DNA of 64,000 nt from Actinomycetospora lemnae (lineage in GTDB: Bacteria; Actinomycetota; Actinomycetes; Mycobacteriales; Pseudonocardiaceae), in the NCBI RefSeq assembly GCF_028737315.1, contig NZ_JAQZAO010000017.1:32497-96496 (forward strand). The letters run 5' to 3'. Each line of letters begins with the position of its first letter. Position 1 is the first letter of the stretch. The translations under genes were made by a program, and so were the position numbers. Below are positions 57,641-64,000 of this stretch, in pieces. The notes under the pieces are model-generated. The model searched no databases, was not told the origin of the DNA, and worked only from the letters and a program-made list of their open reading frames with translations.

Positions 57641-58600
57641 CTACGAGCTGCGCTTCTTGACCTCCTCGGTCAGCTGCGGGCTGATCGAGAACAGGTCGCC
57701 GACGACGCCGTAGTCGGCGATCTCGAAGATCGGCGCCTCGGGGTCCTTGTTGACCGCGACGATCGTCTTCGAGGTCTGCATGCCCGCGCGGTGCTGGATC
57801 GCGCCGGAGATGCCGAGCGCGATGTAGAGCTGCGGCGAGACCGTCTTGCCGGTCTGCCCCACCTGGAACTGGTTGGGGTAGTAGCCGGAGTCGACGGCGG
57901 CACGCGAGGCTCCGACCGCGGCGTGCAGCGAGTCGGCGAGGGTCTCGACGACGTCGAAGTTCTCCGCCGAGCCGACACCGCGGCCGCCGGCCACGACGAC
58001 GTTCGCCTCGGTGAGCTCCGGGCGGTCGCCGCCGACGATCGGCTGACGGTTCGACACCTTGCCGGACGTGCTCTCGTCGATCGCCGGGAGCTCGACGGTC
58101 TCCTGCGCGCCGGCGCCGGCCTGCTCCTCGATCTCGATGGAGCCGGAGCGCCACGAGATGACCGCGGTGTCCGTGGTGGCGCGCGCCTGGACGGTGAAGG
58201 CGCCACCGAAGATCGAGTGGGTGGCCTCGCGCTCGCCGTCGATCTCGACGATGTCGTTGAGCCAGCCGGAGTTGGTGCGCACGGCCAGGCGGCCCGCGAC
58301 CTCGCGGCCGTCGGCGCCCGCCGGGACGAGCACGGCCGGCGGGGAGACCCGCTCGACCAGCGCGGCCAGGGCGTCGACCTGCGGGGTCGACAGGTAGTTG
58401 ACCGCGTCGTCGGACTCGGCGACGTAGACCTTCTCCGCGCCGTGCGCGGCCAGGCCCTCGGCGAGCTTCGCCGCCGTGCCCGGGGTGCCGACGACGACCG
58501 CCGACGGCTCGCCCAGGCGGCGCGCCGCCGTGAGCATCTCGTACGTGTTCTTCTTGATCTCCCCGTCGACGTGGTCGACGAGGACCAGGACCTCGGCCAT
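57641..58600 (-). CDS. etfA: Electron transfer flavoprotein alpha subunit
   Basis: A 319-residue subunit carrying FAD that takes electrons from acyl-CoA dehydrogenases. The C-terminal FAD domain reads [20 protein letters not shown] and later [23 protein letters not shown]-terminal domain starts at VLVLVDH. It lies 29 nt downstream of etfB. Matches Rv3028c (FixB) in position. Confidence 0.97.
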   Translation of the reverse strand: MAEVLVLVDHVDGEIKKNTYEMLTAARRLGEPSAVVVGTPGTAAKLAEGLAAHGAEKVYVAESDDAVNYLSTPQVDALAALVERVSPPAVLVPAGADGREVAGRLAVRTNSGWLNDIVEIDGEREATHSIFGGAFTVQARATTDTAVISWRSGSIEIEEQAGAGAQETVELPAIDESTSGKVSNRQPIVGGDRPELTEANVVVAGGRGVGSAENFDVVETLADSLHAAVGASRAAVDSGYYPNQFQVGQTGKTVSPQLYIALGISGAIQHRAGMQTSKTIVAVNKDPEAPIFEIADYGVVGDLFSISPQLTEEVKKRSS

Positions 58601-58629
58601 GGTTCTCCTCTCGGTGTCGGTGGGGTGGA

Positions 58630-59412
58630 TCAGATGAGCTTCTGGCCGACGAGGAACTCGGCGATCTTGGCGCCGCCGTCGCCCTCGTCCTCGACCTTCT
58701 GGCCGCCCGACTTCGGCGGGCGCGGCGCGAAGGAGTCGACCTGGGTCAGCGACCCGGCGAGACCCACCTCGTTCGCGTCCAGGCCGAGGTCGGCGATACC
58801 GATGGCGTTCACCGGCTTCTTCTTGGCGGCCATGATCCCCTTGAACGAGGGGTAGCGCGGCTCGTTGATCTTCTCGCCGACGCTGACGACGGCGGGCAGC
58901 GACGCGGTGACGTCGCACGTGCCCTCGTCGGTCTCCCGCTTGATGGTCGCGGTGCCGCCGTCGACGGACAGCTCGTTGGCGTGGGTGAGCGACGGCCAGC
59001 CGAGCAGCTCGCCGAGCATCCCGGCCATCGCGCCGCTGCGGCCGTCGGTGGCCTCGTTGCCGGCGAGGACGAGCTGGACGTCGTCGACGGTGCCGATGGC
59101 CTTGGCCAGGACCCGCGCCGTGGCCACCGCGTCGGAGCCGTGGATGGCGTCGTCGTTGACGTGGACGGCCTTGTCCGCGCCCATGGAGAGGGCCTTGCGG
59201 ATGGCGTCGGTGGCGCGGTCGGGGCCGACGGTCAGCACGGTGACCTCGGCGTCGCCCGCCTCCTTGATCTTGAGCGCCTCCTCGACGGCGCGCTCGTTGA
59301 TCTCGTCGAGCACCGCGTCGGTCGAGGCGCGGTCGAGCGTCTTGTCGGCGTCGGAGAGGGTGCGCTCCGACCAGGTGTCGGGCACCTGCTTGATCAGCAC
59401 GACGATGTTCAT
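58630..59412 (-). CDS. etfB: Electron transfer flavoprotein beta subunit
   Basis: A 260-residue subunit that binds AMP and docks to dehydrogenases. VVLIKQVPD near the start and ALSMGADKAVHV are family blocks, and the recognition loop LAGNEATDGRSGAMAGMLGELLGW is complete. A perfect AGGAGG lies upstream of ATG 59412. The 5' region holds an array of palindromic boxes, so the operon is probably controlled by a fatty-acid or acyl-CoA-sensing repressor. Confidence 0.97.
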   Translation of the reverse strand: MNIVVLIKQVPDTWSERTLSDADKTLDRASTDAVLDEINERAVEEALKIKEAGDAEVTVLTVGPDRATDAIRKALSMGADKAVHVNDDAIHGSDAVATARVLAKAIGTVDDVQLVLAGNEATDGRSGAMAGMLGELLGWPSLTHANELSVDGGTATIKRETDEGTCDVTASLPAVVSVGEKINEPRYPSFKGIMAAKKKPVNAIGIADLGLDANEVGLAGSLTQVDSFAPRPPKSGGQKVEDEGDGGAKIAEFLVGQKLI

Positions 59413-59460
59413 GGGCCTGCTGCGACCTCCTGTGCTCGCATCCGTCCCGGTAGGACGCTG

Positions 59461-59593
59461 TTACCGCCCGGTAAGATACTCGTCGGTAACTTACCTTCTG
59501 CCCCGACTCTCCCACGCTCGGTGCCCATCGGCAGCGTGGCGTACGCCTCTCATGTTACCGACGAGTAGGGTGTAGGGCCTTACCGACGGGTAA
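59461..59593. promoter_or_regulatory. Array of four TTACC-N4-GGTAA boxes upstream of etfBA
   Basis: Boxes lie at 59461-59474 (TTACCGCCCGGTAA), 59476-59489 (ATACTCGTCGGTAA), 59555-59568 (TTACCGACGAGTAG) and 59580-59593 (TTACCGACGGGTAA). Boxes 2 and 3 also form a 14-bp inverted repeat with each other. A TATCTT on the minus strand could be the etfB -10 element inside the array. Confidence 0.75.
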
Positions 59594-59672
59594 CTCCGGC
59601 GCGTCCGAAACGGGCGATATCGTGGGTGGACACGGGGCGGAAAGACCGCCTCGCCCTCCGTGAGGAGTCGTC

Positions 59673-59852
59673 GTGCCCGGTCTGTTCTCGAAGGTCCAGG
59701 AGTTCCTGCGCAGCCCGCAGGGCCGGAAGTACACCGACCAGGCGAAGCGCTACGCGTCGGACCCCAAGAACCGCACGAAGGCGCAGGACATGCTCAACAA
59801 GTTCCGTGGCAAGGGCGGCGGGCACGGCGGCGCGCCGGGCGGCCACCGCTGA
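59673..59852 (+). CDS. Small basic protein (59 aa)
   Basis: A 59-residue protein from GTG 59673 with GGAG 8 nt upstream. It begins with an amphipathic helix (GLFSKVQEFLRSPQGRKYTDQ), continues basic, and ends in a Gly/His-rich tail (KGGGHGGAPGGHR). It is divergent from etfB and shares the box array. The form is typical of short conserved actinomycete proteins; function unknown. Confidence 0.7.
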   Translation: MPGLFSKVQEFLRSPQGRKYTDQAKRYASDPKNRTKAQDMLNKFRGKGGGHGGAPGGHR

Positions 59853-59904
59853 GCGTCCTCGACGCTCGGCGCCGCGTCCCGGTCACGGGACGCGGCGCCC
59901 CGCG

Positions 59905-60843
59905 TCAGGTGAGGTAGTCGCCCATCCGCCGGAAGTAGTCGCCGGCGACGTGCTCGACGTCCTGGTCGTCCTTGACGCGCTGCAGCACCAGCCCGTGCTG
60001 CCCGCCCCGCCAGGCCTCCGGCCCGGCGACGACGATGACCCCGCGCCCCTCGCGCGCGAACACGCGGCCGTGCGTGCCGCCGGCCCTCTCCCGCGACACC
60101 GACGCCTCGAGCACCCGCAGGCGCCGTCCCTCGTGCAGGCACCAGGCGTTCGGGTAGGGCCCGGTCTGCGCGCGCACGAGGTTGACGAGGTCCCGCGCCG
60201 ACCGGTCCCAGTGGATCCTGTTGTCCGGGTCGGCGCGCTTGTGGAAGAACGACGCGTGCTCGGGGTCCTGGCGCAGCCAGTCGTGGGGCCCGTGCTCGAT
60301 GCGGTCGAAGGCGTCGAGCGAGAGCTCCCCGAACAGCCCGACGGTGCGGTGGAACAGGTCCTCGGTGGTGTCGGTCGGGGTCACCGGCACGGTGCGCTGG
60401 GTGATGATGTCGCCGCGGTCGAGGTCGGCGTCCATCCAGTGGGCGGTGATCCCGACCTGGCTCTCCCCGTTGATCAGCGCCCAGTTGAGCGGGGAGAAGC
60501 CGGCGTACTTCGGCAGCAGCGAGTCGTGGGTGTTGACCGTGCCGCGCGTCGGCGCCGAGAACACCTCGGGGCTGATCCACGTGCGCCAGTTGCAGGCCAG
60601 CCCGATCTCGGCGTCGGCCTCCTTGATCGCCGTCACCAGCTCCGCGTCCACCGCCTTCTCGCGGTAGACCACGGGGATGCCGTGCTCGCGGGCGAGGTCA
60701 CCCATCGACTCCTCGAAGATCGCGGGCGCCCACTCCCCCTCCTCCGGGTGACTGACCGTCAGCACCACCTCGTGGCGTGACTCGAGCAGCGCGGCCAGGA
60801 GCCGCGCGCCCCACTTCTGGTAGCCGAACAGGACGACGCGCAC
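59905..60843 (-). CDS. Formyltransferase of siderophore biosynthesis
   Basis: A 312-residue enzyme of the methionyl-tRNA formyltransferase fold. The folate-binding and catalytic block is NTHDSLLPKYAGFSPLNWALINGE in part, with Asn-His-Asp in place, and a C-terminal OB-like domain follows. It is too divergent and in the wrong place for Fmt; relatives formylate N-hydroxyornithine for hydroxamate siderophores. It is 9 nt after the iron-siderophore binding protein in the same operon as the NRPS. Confidence 0.85.
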   Translation of the reverse strand: MRVVLFGYQKWGARLLAALLESRHEVVLTVSHPEEGEWAPAIFEESMGDLAREHGIPVVYREKAVDAELVTAIKEADAEIGLACNWRTWISPEVFSAPTRGTVNTHDSLLPKYAGFSPLNWALINGESQVGITAHWMDADLDRGDIITQRTVPVTPTDTTEDLFHRTVGLFGELSLDAFDRIEHGPHDWLRQDPEHASFFHKRADPDNRIHWDRSARDLVNLVRAQTGPYPNAWCLHEGRRLRVLEASVSRERAGGTHGRVFAREGRGVIVVAGPEAWRGGQHGLVLQRVKDDQDVEHVAGDYFRRMGDYLT

Positions 60844-60852
60844 GGGGCCTCC

Positions 60853-61824
60853 TCAGACTCGCGGCAGGATGGTCTCGAGGTAGCTCTGGACCGCCTCGCC
60901 CTGCTTGAAGTGACTGCAGTAGTAGTTCGGCAGCGGGAACAGCCGGCCCTCGCGCACCGCCCGGACCTGCTGGAACGCCGGCTGGGCGAGCAGCGTCTGG
61001 GTGTTGGCGTCGACGCCGCCGCGGGTGTCGGCGAGGTGCAGGACGACGTCGCAGTCGTCGAGCTGGGTGGCCTGCTCGTAGGACAGCCGCCCGCCCGCGC
61101 CGGTCTTGCCGGCCGCGAACTGCCCGAACCGGAACCCCGAGTCGGCGAGCACCACGCCGCTCCACGAGGTCGGGTAGTCGGAGAAGAACACCCCGCCCGA
61201 GCTGCCCCGCACCAGCGCCCACCGCGTGCGCGCGAGGGTCGGCCCGTACTGCTGGCGGATGCGCTGTGCGTGCTGGTCGTAGCTCGCCTTCAGCTGCTCG
61301 CCTTGGGGGAGCCGGTTGACCGCGTCCGCGGTGCGCAGCGCACGCTCGCCCCAACTGCCCGGGTTCGCGGCCGCGGGCAGCAGCAGGGTGGGCGCGATGC
61401 CCGCGAGCTGCGCGCCGAGGTCGGCGGGCAGGTTCGGCACGAGGGTGCCGAGGATGAGGTCGGGCGACTGCGCCGCGACCGCCTCGAAGTTCAGCGCCGT
61501 CGGCGTCCCGACCTTGGGGATCGCGTCGTAGGTCTGCTGGTACTCCGGCAGCACGCCGCCGAGCGTCGCCTGGGCGGTCCCGCTGGGGGTGACGCCGACG
61601 TCGAGCAGGGCGTAGGTCGTGTAGAAGTCGGTGCAGACGATGCGCTGCGGGTTCGCGGGGATCTGGACGGGCCCGCCCGCCCCCTCCACCGTGCGCGTCG
61701 CCCCGCCGCCACCACCGCCCTCGCCGCCGCCACCGCAGGCGGCGAGCGCGAGGGTGGCGGCCACGCCGCCGGCGCCGGCCAGGAAGCCGCGCCGGGACAG
61801 TCCGGGACGGGCGTGGGGGGCCAT
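60853..61824 (-). CDS. Iron-siderophore ABC transporter, substrate-binding lipoprotein
   Basis: A 323-residue exported binding protein of the FepB/FhuD type. A Tat signal (SRRGFL) leads to the lipobox LAAC (Cys 30), so the protein is a folded-state-exported lipoprotein. A Gly-rich linker follows and then the two-lobed domain (PQRIVCTDF, ALNFEAVAAQSPDLIL). It starts by a one-base overlap (TGATG) with the NRPS stop, linking siderophore synthesis and uptake. Confidence 0.92.
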   Translation of the reverse strand: MAPHARPGLSRRGFLAGAGGVAATLALAACGGGGEGGGGGGATRTVEGAGGPVQIPANPQRIVCTDFYTTYALLDVGVTPSGTAQATLGGVLPEYQQTYDAIPKVGTPTALNFEAVAAQSPDLILGTLVPNLPADLGAQLAGIAPTLLLPAAANPGSWGERALRTADAVNRLPQGEQLKASYDQHAQRIRQQYGPTLARTRWALVRGSSGGVFFSDYPTSWSGVVLADSGFRFGQFAAGKTGAGGRLSYEQATQLDDCDVVLHLADTRGGVDANTQTLLAQPAFQQVRAVREGRLFPLPNYYCSHFKQGEAVQSYLETILPRV

Positions 61825-64000
61825 CAGGGGATCTCCTCGGGGGTCGGGGACGCGAGCACTTCGGTGAGCAGGGCGCCGACCGACTCGACGGCGCCCGGTC
61901 GCAGCAGCCCGTGGTGCGAGGCCGCGATCGGTCGGTAGCGGGCACGCGCCGGGAGCACCGGGCCCCAGCGCCCGCGGGCGTCGGCGAGCCGGGCGTCACG
62001 CTCGGCGGGGTCGTCCGGCACGGCGACGACGACGGTCACCGCGGCGCCGGTGTCGGGCAGCGACGAGGGCCGGTGGACCGCCAGCGCCGGGACCGCGTGC
62101 CGGACGTGGCGCAGGGCCCCCGCGAGCACCGGCGGCGGGAAGAGGCCCGCGAGCTCCGGGCGGGCGGCGACCGCGGCGGCCAGCGCGTCGGGGTCCGAGG
62201 TCGCCGGCAGCCCGAGCACCTCGGCGAGGAACGCCACGGGGTCGAGCTCGCCGCCGCCCCGGCCCTCGCCCGGCGATGGTCCGGCTCCGCTGCGCTCCGC
62301 GTCCGAGGGCCAGGCGTCGAGCAGCGTCAACGACGCGAGCTCCTCCCCGGCCGCGACGAGCGCGACGGCCACCGCGTGCGCCACGACGCCGCCGAAGGAC
62401 CAGCCCGCGAGGTCGTAGGGGCCGGTGGGCGCGACCTCGCGCAGGCGGGCGAGCTGGTCGGCGGCGACGTCGTCGAGCGTGGCCGGCGCGAACGCCGGGT
62501 CGCCCAGCTCGCGGCCGGGCAGCGCCCACACCGCGCGGTCGGCGGGGACCTGGGCCGCGAGCGCGGTGTAGGGGTGCACGACGCCCCCGGCGCCGGGCAG
62601 CAGCACCAGCGGGCGTCCCGGGGCCCGGCGCAGCGGGACGGGGTCGGACGGGCCCCCGCTCGTCACGGTGCCCTCCGCCGTGCCCTCCGCCATCCCCTCC
62701 GCCAGCGCCGCCACGTCCGCGACGGTCGGGCGGCGCATCAGCTCGGCGACCGGGACGGTCAGGCCCAGGCGCTCGGTGAGGCGGGTGCGCAGCACCGCGA
62801 GCAGCAGGGAGTGCCCGCCGAGGTCGGCGAACGCGGTCTCGACACCGACCTGCTCGGGCGCGACGTCGAGGACCTCCGCGAACACCTCGGCCACGTCCCG
62901 CTCGGCGTCGGTGCGTGGCGGGGTGCCGCCTTCGGCGCCGCTCGGGGCGGGCAGGGCAGCCCGGTCGACCTTGCCCGTGGGCAGCACCGGGATCGTGTCC
63001 ACGGCCACGAGGTCGGACGGGACCATGTGGGCGGGCAGGGTCTGCTCGAGGTGGGTGCGGACGGCGTCCAGCTCGCCCCCGGTCCCCGGCACGACCCACG
63101 CCACCAGCCGCGGGTCGCCAGTCGGCCCCGGTCGCGTGTCGACCACCGCCCGGTCGACGCCGGGTGCGGCGGAGACGGCCGCGGCGACCTCGCCGAGCTC
63201 GATGCGGAAGCCGCGGACCTTGACCTGGTCGTCGGCGCGCCCGAGGTAGTCCAGCCGGCCGTCGAGCAGGCGGCGCACGACGTCGCCGGTGCGGTACATG
63301 CGCTCGCCCGGCGCGCCGACGGGGTTCGCGACGAAGCGCTCGGCGGTCAGCGCGGGCCGGTCGTGGTAGCCGCGGGCCAGCCCCGGGCCGGCGAGGTAGA
63401 GCTCGCCGACCCCACCGGGCGGCACCGGGCGCAGGGCGGCGTCGAGGACGTAGGCGCGGGTGTTCGGGTCGGGCACGCCGATCGGGACGCGGCCGGTGGC
63501 GGCGTCGGCCGGGTCGGCCTCGCCGAGGGTGGAGTTCACGGCCACCTCGGTGGGCCCGTACGCGTTGACCACGCGCAGCCGCGACGCCCAGCGCTCGACG
63601 ATCGCGGGCGGCACCGCCTCGGTGCCGACGAGCAGCACCGACCCGTCGGGCAGGGTCGCGTCCGGGGGCAGGGCCGCGACCAGCGACGGCGGCAGGATCG
63701 TCACGTCGCCCGGCCCGAAGCCCTGGTCGGCGAGGAACGTCGTGAGCACCGGGTCGGCCAGCCGCACCCGTGACGGGGCCACGACGAGACGCGCGCCGGT
63801 GAGCAGCGACATCGTCAGCTCCCAGAACGCGACGTCGAAGCTGACCGACGCGAACTGCAGCACGCGCGCCCCGGCGCGGACGCCGAGCCGGTCGATGGCC
63901 GTGGCGACGAGCGAGGGCACCACGCGGTGCGGGAGGACGACGCCCTTGGGCCGGCCCGTCGAGCCCGAGGTGTAGATCAGGTAGGCCGCGTCGTCGGGGA
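61824..64000 (-). CDS. Non-ribosomal peptide synthetase, terminal module (5' part outside window)
   Basis: The frame is open to the window end and 725 C-terminal residues are visible. The adenylation domain starts at core motif [10 protein letters not shown] and includes [15 protein letters not shown] and YRTGD. Next are the carrier-protein Ser in LGGHSLLL and a type I thioesterase (GWSFGG, final His in SHHGLL). Specificity residues begin Asp-Val-Trp and end Ala-Val-Asn-Lys by my alignment, not enough to name the amino acid. The thioesterase carries the dispersed repeat in frame (AERSGAGPS). The last module releases the siderophore. Confidence 0.93.
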   Translation of the reverse strand, partial: PDDAAYLIYTSGSTGRPKGVVLPHRVVPSLVATAIDRLGVRAGARVLQFASVSFDVAFWELTMSLLTGARLVVAPSRVRLADPVLTTFLADQGFGPGDVTILPPSLVAALPPDATLPDGSVLLVGTEAVPPAIVERWASRLRVVNAYGPTEVAVNSTLGEADPADAATGRVPIGVPDPNTRAYVLDAALRPVPPGGVGELYLAGPGLARGYHDRPALTAERFVANPVGAPGERMYRTGDVVRRLLDGRLDYLGRADDQVKVRGFRIELGEVAAAVSAAPGVDRAVVDTRPGPTGDPRLVAWVVPGTGGELDAVRTHLEQTLPAHMVPSDLVAVDTIPVLPTGKVDRAALPAPSGAEGGTPPRTDAERDVAEVFAEVLDVAPEQVGVETAFADLGGHSLLLAVLRTRLTERLGLTVPVAELMRRPTVADVAALAEGMAEGTAEGTVTSGGPSDPVPLRRAPGRPLVLLPGAGGVVHPYTALAAQVPADRAVWALPGRELGDPAFAPATLDDVAADQLARLREVAPTGPYDLAGWSFGGVVAHAVAVALVAAGEELASLTLLDAWPSDAERSGAGPSPGEGRGGGELDPVAFLAEVLGLPATSDPDALAAAVAARPELAGLFPPPVLAGALRHVRHAVPALAVHRPSSLPDTGAAVTVVVAVPDDPAERDARLADARGRWGPVLPARARYRPIAASHHGLLRPGAVESVGALLTEVLASPTPEEIP
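62274..62307 (-). repeat. Dispersed short repeat, copy E (inside NRPS thioesterase)
   Basis: Minus-strand GCGGAGCGCAGCGGAGC then CGGACCATCG. It encodes AERSGAGPS in a loop of the thioesterase, the same frame as copies A and C. Confidence 0.85.

Overview
The window is very GC-rich actinobacterial chromosome, most likely from a Pseudonocardia-type genus (Pseudonocardiaceae). Evidence: G/C-saturated third codon positions, many GTG starts, ATGA/GTGA gene overlaps, a class I lysyl-tRNA synthetase, and a backbone in the same order as the Mycobacterium tuberculosis Rv2993c-Rv3029c region as I remember it (FAH protein, leuB, serA, ilvC-ilvN-ilvB, PH-domain protein, lppZ-like lipoprotein, gatBAC, ACT protein, ligA, MetE-like protein, mnmA, iscS, etfA, etfB). 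Genus is an inference; no rRNA is present.

Layout. 1-9.7 kb: the end of a prolyl-oligopeptidase-type peptidase, an EamA exporter, an alpha/beta hydrolase, tRNA-Glu(CUC) and tRNA-Gln(CUG), ileS, an MHS-type transporter with a class III CoA-transferase, and an AIM24 protein. 9.7-24.3 kb: lysK, a fumarylacetoacetase-family gene, and the branched-chain amino acid/serine block leuB, serA, ilvC, ilvN, ilvB on the minus strand. A promoter, a leaderless Ile/Leu/Val-rich leader peptide and a Rho-independent attenuator precede ilvB. A PH-domain protein and ilvD lie on the plus strand. A 60-aa protein behind a perfect palindrome, a 2-hydroxyacid dehydrogenase and a lipoprotein follow. 24.4-36.5 kb: a secreted protein, gatB-gatA-gatC, an ACT protein, an accessory FAD oxidase plus BKACE gene, ligA, a second 2-hydroxyacid dehydrogenase, a MetE-like protein and a 52-aa protein.

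36.5-54.2 kb interrupts the mycobacterial-like order and looks accessory. It holds a MurE-like ligase, two small enzymes or hypotheticals, a single-chain biotin-dependent acyl-CoA carboxylase with its own TetR gene, an EamA exporter, and a zinc-stress unit (CobW-like GTPase homologue, ferredoxin-like protein, cysteine-free L33 and a frameshifted S18 around a Zur-like box). A PadR-linked operon follows, with acyl-CoA ligase, molybdenum hydroxylase subunits, enoyl-CoA hydratase and a CoxS-CoxG fusion. The block ends in a truncated enoyl-CoA hydratase remnant. 54.2-59.7 kb returns to backbone: mnmA, iscS and etfBA, the last behind an array of TTACC-N4-GGTAA boxes. 59.9-64 kb is the end of a hydroxamate-type siderophore cluster on the minus strand: terminal NRPS module, iron-siderophore binding lipoprotein and formyltransferase.

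The most unusual signals are a short dispersed repeat found five times, four of them inside coding sequences and in two reading frames; a one-base frameshift in rpsR2 at a C5 run; the ilvBNC attenuator; the etfBA operator array; and a second repeat found just downstream of both ilvC and mnmA. Functions are read from sequence motifs and family knowledge only; no database search was run.
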